From Symbiobacteriaceae bacterium (lineage in GTDB: Bacteria > Bacillota_E > Symbiobacteriia > Symbiobacteriales > Symbiobacteriaceae): DNA of 15,024 nt. How positions within the stretch are numbered: position 1 is the stretch's first letter; each line of letters starts with the position of its first letter. The stretch covers positions 1 through 15,024 of the forward strand of contig DAHVXO010000254.1 in the NCBI GenBank assembly GCA_027356675.1, given 5' to 3'. The translations under genes and the position numbers were made by a program. A model generated the notes under the pieces. The model was not told the DNA's origin. It did no database searches and saw only the letters and a program-made list of their open reading frames with translations. Below are positions 7,078 to 14,603 of this stretch, piece after piece.

Positions 7078-7731
7078 CTATTCCACGATCTTCCCATCGA
7101 TGATCCGGATGACCCGCTGCGCCCGTGCCCCGACCCGGGAGTCATGCGTGACCATGACCACAGTCAGGCCATGACTGGCCCGCACCTCCTCAATCACGTT
7201 GAGGACGGTGTCGCCGTTCGTCTCATCGAGGGCCCCTGTGGGCTCGTCGGCCAGGAGCAGGGGCGGCGAGTTGACCAGCGCCCGCGCGATGCAGACCCGT
7301 TGCTGCTCGCCCCCCGACAGTTGCGACGGCAGGGCGGCCATCTTATGGCCCATGCCCACGGCATCCAGCAACTGCATGGCCTTGCGGCGCTTGTTGTATT
7401 CGACTGCTCGTGGCAGCAGCGGCGCCATCACGTTGCCCAGGGCGGTCAGGGTCGGCAGCAGGTAGTACTGCTGGAAGATGAACCCGACCTTGGCGAAGCG
7501 GAAATCGGCCAACCGGTCGCCGCTCAGACCGGCGATCTGGATCCCGTCGATGGTGATCTTTCCGTCTGTGGGGGTGTCCAGGGCACCCATGAGGCTGAGA
7601 AGCGTTGATTTGCCAGACCCCGACGGCCCCATGACGGCAACGAACTCTCCCCGTGCGACCGCCAGGGAGACGCCGCGCAGCGCATCGGTGCCTCCCGGGA
7701 AGCGCTTGGCCAGGTTCCGCACGTCGATCAT
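7078..7731 (-). CDS. ABC transporter ATP-binding protein (MacB/LolD class)
   Basis: This 217-aa ATPase energises the FtsX-type permease encoded just upstream. Walker A is GPSGSGKS at 35-42, the Q-loop is FQQYYLLP with Q87/Q88, and the signature is LSGGEQQR at 138-145. Walker B is [12 protein letters not shown] (D162, E163) and the H-loop histidine is H196. The long switch-region text and DEPTGALD are typical of the LolD/MacB/FtsE group, which works in export or envelope remodelling rather than uptake. The ATG overlaps the permease stop (ATGA, 7728-7731). AAGGAG lies 10 bases upstream within the permease gene. No clear terminator was seen after the stop. The substrate is unknown. Confidence 0.95.
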   Translation of the reverse strand: MIDVRNLAKRFPGGTDALRGVSLAVARGEFVAVMGPSGSGKSTLLSLMGALDTPTDGKITIDGIQIAGLSGDRLADFRFAKVGFIFQQYYLLPTLTALGNVMAPLLPRAVEYNKRRKAMQLLDAVGMGHKMAALPSQLSGGEQQRVCIARALVNSPPLLLADEPTGALDETNGDTVLNVIEEVRASHGLTVVMVTHDSRVGARAQRVIRIIDGKIVE

Positions 7732-10313
7732 GAGATCTTCACTCCTTCACCCGGCTGCATGCGGGCGGCCGATTCAGCCGGGGCGACGGCCCCGATGAGC
7801 CCCGTCACCGTCGGTATGCTGATGATCACTGGCAGGATGCGCCACAGACCCGGCTGCACCCGACCGTAGACGCCAAACAGGACGACGAGACCGATGACCG
7901 CACCCGCGGCCCCCGCCACCAGGCCCCAGAGCAGTCCCTCCCGCAGGACCAGACCCCGCAGGGCGCCCCGACGCCAGCCCAGGGCGCTCAAGAGTGCGAG
8001 CTCACCCCGCCGCTCCAACACCGACAGGGACATCAGATCGGCCGTCGTGGCGGCCGCCAGGGCGAAGGCGGCGATCATCAGCGCATAGTGGAAGGGACCG
8101 ACCTGCAGCGCCACCTGGCTGCCCAACACGGTCACGAAGAAGCGGTCCTCCAGCCGCAGCGAGAGCGCTGTGAGCACCACCAGCAAGGCGGTGGGGAGCA
8201 CCAGTGCCGCCAGGGAGAGCAGGTTGCGCTGACGGGCCGCTACGGCGCCCCAGGCCATCTGAAAGAGGCTGTCGACGTGCGCGAGCTGCTTGTTGGGCGT
8301 CACCCCGCTGCTGCGCATCGCCCGCATGGGACGGGCGACGCCGGTGGCGAGGGTGGCCACCGTCGCACCCGCCGCGTAGAGCAAGAAGGCGATCCCGGCC
8401 GCCTCTACAGTCTGGACCCGGGGGTAGAAGATGGCCGCCACGGTGCCCCCCGCCAGGGAGACCATGGCCGATTCGGCCAGGGCCAGCACCAGCAGATACC
8501 GGGTCCGCCAGCCCACGGCCGCCAGGATCGAGAGCTCCCGCTGGCGCAGCATCACATGGACCATGCTGCTGGCGATGACGAAGACGAAGCCCACCAGCAG
8601 CACGAGGCCCATGACCAGCAGATCGCCGCGGCGGAGTTCACGGAACATCTGGATGGCCTGGCCCTGCTTGATCCAGGTCTGTGCCACGTAGCCGGTCGCC
8701 GGGACCTCGTCCTTCCCTGGCAGGTTGACCAGGATCGGTTCCGGCGAGGCACCGCGCAGGATGTCCACCTGCAGGTCGGTGCGAGCCGCGATCGCCTTGG
8801 CCACCTTGTCCACCTTGGCAATGGACGCATCCGAGACTTGCTCCACCCCGGCGACTCGCACCCGGACCGCGCCGATAGGCGCCGGCGACAGCAGAGGGAC
8901 GGCGGCGGTGAGGGTGGTCAGTAGCACCGGCGGCGTGGTCAGATAGGCCAGGGGGTGCGACAGGGGTTTTAACGCCACCGAGCGGGCCAGCGGTTTGAGC
9001 CCGGTGTCGAACATCACCTGGGCGCCGCCGGCCCGGTACAATGCGGCTCCCGGATCATCGGGGGTGCTCAGTGCGACCCGTCCGGGATCGTATGTCCCCA
9101 CCAGGTGAAAGCGCACGGGGTAGGGCGCATCGTCACCGGTGCCACCGAAGCGCCACGCGGCCATGGGGGAGCCAGTGGCACCCTTGGGTGGGCTGACTAC
9201 TCCGGCCGTCAGGGTCTGGAAGGCGGATGGCCAGCGGCTGGGGTCCGGGGAGAGTACGCTCTGATACTGCTGGGGCCGGGGGGCCTGGTGCAGCTTTGCC
9301 GACCAGGTCAACTGAATGTCGCTGGCTCCCAGGCGCGCCAGCAGGAGCTCACCCATGCGACCGGGCGGGCTCTGCCAGGCGGCGGCTGCAACGCCTGGGC
9401 GAGTGGCCAGGTACGCTGAGGCACCGCCACGAGTCACGACATCATTTAAGAGTGCGGTGGTCGGCTCAGCCGGCAGGTCCAACCGTTCCAGCCGGACCCG
9501 GAGGTTGAAGTCGCCGTAGGTACCCGCCGAAACGAGAACGGGCAGGCTATAGGTGACCGTGCCCGGTGTGGGTATCGGCGACGGGCGGTCATCGCCAGTC
9601 GCGAAGTATGAGCCGCCTGCGACGGCCTTGTCGAGTCCCATCAGCCGGGACTCGGCCTCCGCATCCACCGCGACGATGCCCACGGGAACGGTGACCGTCA
9701 CATCGAAGGCGGTCGAATCATCGGCAGGGGCCACGCCGATTCCGGCCTGTTCAAACAGTGCGGCCGCCACCGTGCCCTCGCGGCGCTCCTCTCGCGTCCT
9801 GGCCGTGCCGCGCAGGCCGGCTGAAGCCTCGTAGCGTGTCCCTTCCAGCAGGGAGGGCGAGAAGACCCAGGTATAGCGTGTTCCCTTGGTGGTGTATGTC
9901 TGGAGCCCATCCGACTGCGACTGCTCCCACGCGACCCGGTAGAGTCCCGGTTCGGCTTTGAGCGGCACGGAAACCGGGTAGTCGACCCAGCCGACCTGCG
10001 TCACCGGGGCGGCAACTTCCACACCAGCGATCTGCTTGATCTGCTCCCACTGCTGCATGGAGATGCCGCCGCCGCCCCCCGTCAACTGCGACGGCGGAAA
10101 GTAGCCAGGGGTGCCTTCGATGCCCTTGGGTCGGACCAGGATGTCGTAGGAGACCCGCCAGCGGTCCGCCATGGTTTGCATGACCGTGGCCTGGGAGTGC
10201 TGGAGCGTCCCCACCAGAAAGGCCAGACCGGCGGTGATCGCCGCGGCGCCTAGCGCCAGGAGCCCGAGCCGGAGGAGTCGTAACCGTGCCGATTGCAGGA
10301 TCAGGTCACGCAT
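7728..10313 (-). CDS. ABC transporter permease, FtsX/MacB-like, with large extracytoplasmic domain
   Basis: This 861-aa membrane protein pairs with the following ATPase. TM1 is at about 13-37. A very large extracytoplasmic region follows, about 40-560. TM2-TM4 lie at about 565-587, 605-630 and 636-660, with the first FtsX-type coupling segment QRELSILAAVGWRTRYLL at about 591-608. A second FtsX unit covers about 698-845 with four predicted TMs and the coupling segment ERRGELALLSALGWRRGAL at about 767-785. The duplicated FtsX arrangement is the LolC/MacB-type mechanotransmission design and suggests lipoprotein, peptide or drug extrusion. The ribosome binding site upstream of the ATG at 10313 is weak. 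It is transcribed divergently from the response regulator across 165 bases, which suggests the two-component system controls it. The substrate is not inferable. Confidence 0.92.
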   Translation of the reverse strand: MRDLILQSARLRLLRLGLLALGAAAITAGLAFLVGTLQHSQATVMQTMADRWRVSYDILVRPKGIEGTPGYFPPSQLTGGGGGISMQQWEQIKQIAGVEVAAPVTQVGWVDYPVSVPLKAEPGLYRVAWEQSQSDGLQTYTTKGTRYTWVFSPSLLEGTRYEASAGLRGTARTREERREGTVAAALFEQAGIGVAPADDSTAFDVTVTVPVGIVAVDAEAESRLMGLDKAVAGGSYFATGDDRPSPIPTPGTVTYSLPVLVSAGTYGDFNLRVRLERLDLPAEPTTALLNDVVTRGGASAYLATRPGVAAAAWQSPPGRMGELLLARLGASDIQLTWSAKLHQAPRPQQYQSVLSPDPSRWPSAFQTLTAGVVSPPKGATGSPMAAWRFGGTGDDAPYPVRFHLVGTYDPGRVALSTPDDPGAALYRAGGAQVMFDTGLKPLARSVALKPLSHPLAYLTTPPVLLTTLTAAVPLLSPAPIGAVRVRVAGVEQVSDASIAKVDKVAKAIAARTDLQVDILRGASPEPILVNLPGKDEVPATGYVAQTWIKQGQAIQMFRELRRGDLLVMGLVLLVGFVFVIASSMVHVMLRQRELSILAAVGWRTRYLLVLALAESAMVSLAGGTVAAIFYPRVQTVEAAGIAFLLYAAGATVATLATGVARPMRAMRSSGVTPNKQLAHVDSLFQMAWGAVAARQRNLLSLAALVLPTALLVVLTALSLRLEDRFFVTVLGSQVALQVGPFHYALMIAAFALAAATTADLMSLSVLERRGELALLSALGWRRGALRGLVLREGLLWGLVAGAAGAVIGLVVLFGVYGRVQPGLWRILPVIISIPTVTGLIGAVAPAESAARMQPGEGVKIS

Positions 10314-10401
10314 AGGGAAGGGTGCCCCCCAGACTGGTGGACCAGCTCATCCAATCATGCTTCGAGATTGAAATACCCGCCCCCTGTGATGCCTCAAGCT
10401 T

Positions 10402-10430
10402 TTGCGCCCTGCGGCGTAATTTCTTATACT
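10402..10430 (+). promoter_or_regulatory. Probable sigma-70 promoter of the regulator-kinase operon
   Basis: TTGCGC at 10402-10407 and TATACT at 10425-10430 are separated by exactly 17 bases, matching vegetative sigma spacing. The predicted start lies near 10437, about 40 bases before the response regulator ATG. TTCTTAT at 10421 and TTCTCAG at 10432 are 11 bases apart and overlap the -10, a possible autoregulatory site. Confidence 0.6.
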
Positions 10431-10478
10431 GTTCTCAGGGAGATCTGCTAGGGTGGGAAGTGTTCAGGAGGTGCAGCC

Positions 10479-11171
10479 ATGGCGCCGCGAGTCCTGGTTG
10501 TGGACGATGATGTGAAGATTACCTCGTTCCTGCGCCGTGGGCTGGCGCTGGAAGGGTACGCGGTCACGGTTGCAAACAGTGGAGCCGAAGGGCTCCGGGC
10601 CGCCGCCGAGCATGAGCCGGATGTGCTGGTCCTCGACATCATGATGCCTGGGATTGACGGCATCGAGGTCTGCCGGCGCATCCGCGCCGCCGACATGCCG
10701 GTGCCGATCTTGATGCTCACCGCCCGGGACACCGTAGCAGATCGGGTCAAAGGATTGGATAGCGGTGCCGATGATTATCTGGTCAAGCCGTTTGCGCTGG
10801 AGGAGCTGCTGGCCCGGGTGCGTGCGCTGCTACGGCGCAAGCCGGGGGTGCGGGACGCGGACGAGCCGCGGTCGGTGGTGCTCACCTACGCCGATCTGAC
10901 GCTGGATACCGGCAGCCGCGAGGTGAGGCGGGGCGAACGCTCCGTTGAGCTGACGGCCAAGGAGTTTGAGCTGCTCACGCTTTTCCTCACCCATCCCCGG
11001 CAGGTACTGACCCGGGACATGCTGATGGAGAAGGTCTGGGGGTACGACTACGCCGGCGAGAGCAACGTGCTGGAGGTCTATGTCGGGTACCTGCGGCAAA
11101 AGCTGGAGGCCAGCGGGGAGCCGCGCATCATCCAGACCGTACGGGGCGTCGGCTACGTCCTGAAGGAGTGA
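10479..11171 (+). CDS. OmpR/PhoB-family response regulator
   Basis: This 230-aa cytoplasmic transcription factor is the output of the kinase encoded next. The receiver domain (about 4-115) has the acidic pocket D9-D11, the phosphoacceptor D53 in VLDIMMPG, T81 and K103 in DYLVKPF. The winged-helix DNA-binding domain (about 130-228) shows [18 protein letters not shown] and the closing [15 protein letters not shown]. Length and motifs are standard. AGGAGG at 10466-10471 lies 7 bases before the ATG. Likely targets are the htrA upstream TCAG repeats, its own promoter and perhaps the divergent ABC operon. The layout is like MprA of mycobacteria or CssR of Bacillus; orthology is not claimed. Confidence 0.95.
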   Translation: MAPRVLVVDDDVKITSFLRRGLALEGYAVTVANSGAEGLRAAAEHEPDVLVLDIMMPGIDGIEVCRRIRAADMPVPILMLTARDTVADRVKGLDSGADDYLVKPFALEELLARVRALLRRKPGVRDADEPRSVVLTYADLTLDTGSREVRRGERSVELTAKEFELLTLFLTHPRQVLTRDMLMEKVWGYDYAGESNVLEVYVGYLRQKLEASGEPRIIQTVRGVGYVLKE

Positions 11172-11176
11172 CTAGC

Positions 11177-12541
11177 ATGACGATCCGCTGGAGGCTGACG
11201 CTGCTCTATTCGGGACTGATCGCCGTCGCACTGGTTCTCTTCGGCCTCCTGTTCTTCAGCGTGCTCCGTTGGGCCTTTCTGCGAGAGGTTGACGCCACGC
11301 TTGAGGAGACCGCCGGGACGGTCGCTTATGTCTACCGGCAGCGGGGGCGGATCCCCCCGCTCGATTCCCTGAGCGACCGTTCGACCCATGTGCTCGTGCG
11401 GGATGCTGTGACCGGCGAATCGGTTGGATCCAGCCGCTTCACGGGTCTGTTTCCACTGCCCAGGGTCGCACAGCACGGGCAGGCGATCTACTCTGACGAA
11501 GTCGACCGGGAGGGCATCCCTTACCGGCTCTACACGCTGCCGGTGGTCCAGGGCGGCAAGCCGGTTGGCTATATCCAGGTCGCCTACGTGGTGAGCATCC
11601 TGAACGCCGTTACCCGGCGGATGGTGTTGCTCGTGGGCCTTGGGACTGTGATGTTCGGGCTCCTGTCGGCGCTGGGGTCGTGGTGGGTGGCCCGCCGGGC
11701 CATCGCACCGGTGGAGGATGTGGCCCGAGCTGCCCAGGCGGTGGGTGAGTCCGCCGACCTGAGCCTGCGGGTGCCTGCCCTCGGCACCGATGACGAGGTC
11801 GGGGTCCTGGTGGCCACCTTCAATGACATGCTTGACCAGCTGCAGGGGCTGTATGGGCGGCTGGCGGCTTCGGTGGATGCACAGCAGCGCTTTGTCGCCG
11901 ATGCCTCCCACGAGTTGCGCACACCGCTGACCATTATCCGTGGGAATATCGATTACCTCCGGAAGGCGGGGACCCTGGATCAGGAGGCCTTGTCGGATAT
12001 GGCCTCTGAGGCTGCCCGCATGACCCGCATGGTGGATGAACTCCTGGCACTGGCCCGCGCCGATGCCGGTCAGTCACCGGAGCTGCAGACCGTCGCACTG
12101 GGACCGCTGGTGTCGGACGCCTGCCGAAAGGCCCAGGCGCTGCCACACCAGGCGGACTTCCGGTCCGATCTGCCCGAGGCGCTGGACCGGGTGGTGGTGC
12201 TTGGCCACGCCGAGTGGCTGACCCGGGTGCTGCTGATCTTGATCGACAACGCCTTCAAGTACACGCCTGCCGGATCGGTCACGGTCCGGGCCGGCCGGCA
12301 GGGTAGCGGCGTGGTGATCCAGGTGGCGGACACGGGCATGGGGATCGCACCGGAGGATCTGCCGCACATCTTTGAGCGGTTCTACCGGACCGACCGGGCC
12401 CGGGGGCGGGGGGGCACAGGCCTTGGCCTGGCCATCGCCAACTGGATCGCCGGTGTGCATGGTGGCAAGCTGACTGCCGAGAGCGAAGTGGGCAAGGGGA
12501 GCACGTTCAGCCTCTGGCTGCCGTTGCACAAGGCCGCGTAG
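11177..12541 (+). CDS. Membrane sensor histidine kinase
   Basis: With the ATG at 11177 the protein has 454 aa. TM1 is at about 7-31, and an extracytoplasmic sensor domain of about 110 residues runs to about 145. TM2 is at about 149-172, followed by a HAMP domain (about 173-225). The dimerisation domain carries the phosphorylated H245 in ADASHELRTPL. The ATPase domain has N358 in the N box, D385 in VADTGMGI and the GGTGLGLA box around 413-418. An in-frame GTG at 11168 lies inside the AAGGAG site at 11163-11168, so the ATG, 8 bases downstream of that site, is the better start. It begins 5 bases after the regulator stop and is co-transcribed. The sensed signal is unknown; misfolded or envelope stress is suggested by the following protease. 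Confidence 0.94.
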   Translation: MTIRWRLTLLYSGLIAVALVLFGLLFFSVLRWAFLREVDATLEETAGTVAYVYRQRGRIPPLDSLSDRSTHVLVRDAVTGESVGSSRFTGLFPLPRVAQHGQAIYSDEVDREGIPYRLYTLPVVQGGKPVGYIQVAYVVSILNAVTRRMVLLVGLGTVMFGLLSALGSWWVARRAIAPVEDVARAAQAVGESADLSLRVPALGTDDEVGVLVATFNDMLDQLQGLYGRLAASVDAQQRFVADASHELRTPLTIIRGNIDYLRKAGTLDQEALSDMASEAARMTRMVDELLALARADAGQSPELQTVALGPLVSDACRKAQALPHQADFRSDLPEALDRVVVLGHAEWLTRVLLILIDNAFKYTPAGSVTVRAGRQGSGVVIQVADTGMGIAPEDLPHIFERFYRTDRARGRGGTGLGLAIANWIAGVHGGKLTAESEVGKGSTFSLWLPLHKAA

Positions 12542-12554
12542 TTTTCTTAGCCAA

Positions 12555-12596
12555 TTCTCAGAATCGGTTCAGGTACTTTTCAGCCCAAACCCTCAG
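12555..12596 (+). promoter_or_regulatory. TCAG direct repeats at 11-bp spacing upstream of htrA
   Basis: TCAG occurs at 12558, 12569 and 12580, exactly 11 bases apart, and again at 12593 (13 bases). The units are TTCTCAG, GGTTCAG, TTTTCAG and CCCTCAG. One-turn direct repeats are how OmpR/PhoB-family dimers bind DNA in tandem. The array sits 59 bases before the htrA ATG, where an activator would be placed. No strong -10 was seen, consistent with an activated promoter. The binding is inferred. Confidence 0.55.
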
Positions 12597-12654
12597 GATA
12601 GGAAACGTCAAGAGCGCAATACGTAATGAATACCAAAGCTGGAGGGATCACGAT

Positions 12655-13995
12655 ATGTTCAATGAGCAGGATCCGATTCGGCCGGTGGAGCAGCATAGCG
12701 AGCCCTCGCCCGAGGCCGCCACCGAGGCCAACCCGGCGCTCGAACTCCCTGAGATTCTGGTTCCGGCGGCAGCGTCGGTGGCGGCAGCGTCGGTGGCGGC
12801 AGCAGAGCCCAAGGAGGCCAGGCCGAAGCGGTCCGGCTGGAAGCTGTTCGCGGGCGCCCTGGCATTGGTTGCTATGGGCGCCGGCGTCGGCAGTGTGACC
12901 ACGTTTGCGATGGCCCGCAGGTTTGCTCAGGTTACGCCCATCGGCTACACGGCGACGGCAACTCCGTCCGCCAAGGCCGTCACGTCGGCCCCCTTTGCTG
13001 AGTCCGGAAACGTGATTCCCGGTGTCTATCGGCGGGTGAGCCCGGCGGTGGTTGCGATCAAGGTCCAGATGCGGCAAGGGTACTCCGTCGGTCAAGCCTC
13101 TGGTTCCGGCTTTGTCGTGGATTCGAAGGGCTATGTACTGACCAACTTCCACGTAATCAAGGGAGCCTCCAAGATCACCGTCAATTTCGTCGATGGGACC
13201 AAGCTGGATGGCAAGGTCGTCGGTGCGGATCAGTACAAGGACCTCGCAATCGTCAAGGTCGATCCCGGCAATCGTGGCCTCGTGGCGGTCACGTTGGGCA
13301 ACTCAGACAGCGTGCAGGTCGGCGAACTGGCCATCGCCATCGGCAGTCCGTTCAACCAGGATCACTCGGTTACAGCCGGCATCGTGTCGGGGTTGAACCG
13401 GGATATCAACGAGGAGAGCAACCCGTTCCCGATCAAGGGCGGTATCCAGACTGATGCGGCGATCAACCCCGGCAACTCCGGCGGCCCGCTGCTGAACGCC
13501 GCCGGCGAGGTCATCGGCATCAATACGGCGATTGAGAGCCCGCTGCGGGGCTCGGTAGGCATCGGGTTTGCGGTGCCGGTCAACCTGGCGAAGGAGATTA
13601 TCCCGACCCTGATGGCCGGAACGAACGTCAAGTATCCCTGGTTGGGCGTTGGTCTGGAAGACATGACAGCCGACATTGCCAAGACAATGGGTTCGAGTCT
13701 CACTGCCGGCGCCGTGGTCTACAGCATCTATCGCAACAGTCCTGCAGCTGCGGCTGGTCTGCAATCGGCTGCGGTGAACCGGCAAGGCAATATTCTGGCT
13801 GGCGATGTGATCATCAAGGTCGACAATCAGCCGATCAAGGGCTCGCAGGACCTGATCGAATACATCAAGGATAAGAAGGTCGGCGACAAGGTGAAGCTGA
13901 CCGTGGTCCGTGGCACTGAGACGCTCTCTCTCACGGCCCAGCTTGCGGCCCGGCCTGATCCGGGACAGATGACGCTGGACGGTGAGGATCAATAG
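12655..13995 (+). CDS. htrA: HtrA/DegP-like membrane-anchored serine protease with PDZ domain
   Basis: This 446-aa trypsin-like protease degrades or chaperones misfolded proteins outside the membrane. A cytoplasmic N-terminal tail (about 1-58, acidic and Ala-rich) precedes one TM segment at about 62-86. The protease domain is at about 115-325 with the triad H166 (TNFHVIKG), D196 (YKDLAIV) and S275 (NPGNSGGPLL). One PDZ domain lies at about 328-430 (GAVVYSIYRNSPAAAAGL, GDVIIKVDNQPI). This matches Bacillota and actinobacterial membrane HtrA/PepD proteins. GGAGG at 12641-12645 lies 9 bases before the ATG. The gene follows the two-component pair by 113 bases with its own regulator-like repeats, so it is probably a target of that pair. 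A 15-bp tandem repeat encodes part of the tail. Confidence 0.95.
   Translation: MFNEQDPIRPVEQHSEPSPEAATEANPALELPEILVPAAASVAAASVAAAEPKEARPKRSGWKLFAGALALVAMGAGVGSVTTFAMARRFAQVTPIGYTATATPSAKAVTSAPFAESGNVIPGVYRRVSPAVVAIKVQMRQGYSVGQASGSGFVVDSKGYVLTNFHVIKGASKITVNFVDGTKLDGKVVGADQYKDLAIVKVDPGNRGLVAVTLGNSDSVQVGELAIAIGSPFNQDHSVTAGIVSGLNRDINEESNPFPIKGGIQTDAAINPGNSGGPLLNAAGEVIGINTAIESPLRGSVGIGFAVPVNLAKEIIPTLMAGTNVKYPWLGVGLEDMTADIAKTMGSSLTAGAVVYSIYRNSPAAAAGLQSAAVNRQGNILAGDVIIKVDNQPIKGSQDLIEYIKDKKVGDKVKLTVVRGTETLSLTAQLAARPDPGQMTLDGEDQ
12765..12803 (+). repeat. 15-bp tandem repeat inside htrA
   Basis: The unit GGCGGCAGCGTCGGT is present at 12765-12779 and 12780-12794, followed by nine more matching bases to 12803 (2.6 copies, perfect). 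The in-frame unit encodes AASVA repeats in the disordered cytoplasmic tail before the membrane anchor. Because the unit is a multiple of three, copy-number changes would keep the frame. Confidence 0.85.
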
Positions 13996-14056
13996 GCTTC
14001 TATAGATTAAGTTCTCTAAATAAATAGGGCGGGAGGCCCCCAGCCTCATCCGCAGG

Positions 14057-14089
14057 AAGCAGCCGGTAACCCCTGGACCGGCTGCTTTT
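14057..14089 (+). terminator. Intrinsic terminator after htrA
   Basis: AAGCAGCCGGT at 14057-14067 pairs perfectly with ACCGGCTGCTT at 14077-14087 around a 9-base loop, followed by a T-rich run. It ends transcription about 60 bases after the htrA stop. The intervening bases 14000-14030 are strikingly A/T-rich for this window. Confidence 0.85.
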
Positions 14090-14187
14090 GATTTTGTTGG
14101 GTGCCCGGACAGACCAACAGACGTTCAAGCCACGCACACTTTATTGTGGTGCGGGACATGCTAAAGGCACAAGGAGGGACGCTTCGC

Positions 14188-14355
14188 ATGGAGAAAAACA
14201 CAAAGCAGCCGCTGTCTCAGGTGCCTTCGAAAGCGACCGGTGGGGGTTCGCCGTCCCTGGATCACGGGGTGCAATCACTGGTGGCCAAGGATAACCCCGA
14301 CGACGTGGATCTGGAGACTGCCGTTCGGGCCCAGAAGCGAGGCTCCCGGCGATGA
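14188..14355 (+). CDS. Small uncharacterised hydrophilic protein (55 aa)
   Basis: Not a recognised family. The ATG at 14188 has a strong AAGGAGG at 14171-14177, 10 bases upstream, which supports real translation; a longer in-frame ATG at 14101 has no such site. The product is highly charged and glycine/serine-rich in the first half, ends in KRGSRR, and has no signal peptide or membrane segment. Its central part (LVAKDNPDDVDLETAVRAQK) is likely helical. It overlaps the next 55-aa gene by ATGA at 14352-14355, so the two are co-translated. A role in sporulation or DNA binding is possible given the size and charge, but nothing shows it. Confidence 0.65.
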   Translation: MEKNTKQPLSQVPSKATGGGSPSLDHGVQSLVAKDNPDDVDLETAVRAQKRGSRR

Positions 14356-14519
14356 TCAGCAGGGACGTCAAGGGCATGGCGGATTTGGTTGAGGCGCTGG
14401 AGGATGAGATCGCAGCCCTGACGAAGTTAGACCCGTACGATCCTCAAATTACCTGGCTGCAGGATCGGCTGGGGGCCACGCTCACTGATTTCTACCGCTC
14501 TGTGCCGCGCGGCGTTTGA
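14352..14519 (+). CDS. Small uncharacterised protein, 55 aa, coupled to upstream gene
   Basis: The frame starts with ATG inside the stop of the previous gene (ATGA) and ends at TGA 14517-14519. The product is mostly helical and acidic at first (GMADLVEALEDEIAALTKLD), followed by YDPQITWLQDRLGATLTDFY and a short basic end. The amphipathic heptad-like pattern suggests a small helical-hairpin or dimerising protein. No family was recognised. A second ATG at codon 9 (14376) follows AAGGGC and is an alternative start. The pairing with the upstream small gene suggests the two products act together. Confidence 0.6.
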   Translation: MISRDVKGMADLVEALEDEIAALTKLDPYDPQITWLQDRLGATLTDFYRSVPRGV

Positions 14520-14603
14520 CCTTACTGTGCGCGCCCGATGGGGAGTCTAGCCGTCGCAGCACTATACTGGTAACGGGAATCGCCTGCGGAGGGGGTGTCG
14601 CTG

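Noticed and set aside
8088..8924. 278-codon plus-strand open frame
   Set aside because: It is antisense to the ABC permease, whose membrane segments and FtsX motifs are clear; the product is Gln/His/Arg-rich shadow text.
12601..12627. ECF-like promoter GGAAAC then CGTAAT upstream of htrA
   Set aside because: The spacing of about 15 bases and the imperfect -10 fit poorly, and short motifs like these are expected by chance; it was not strong enough to list.
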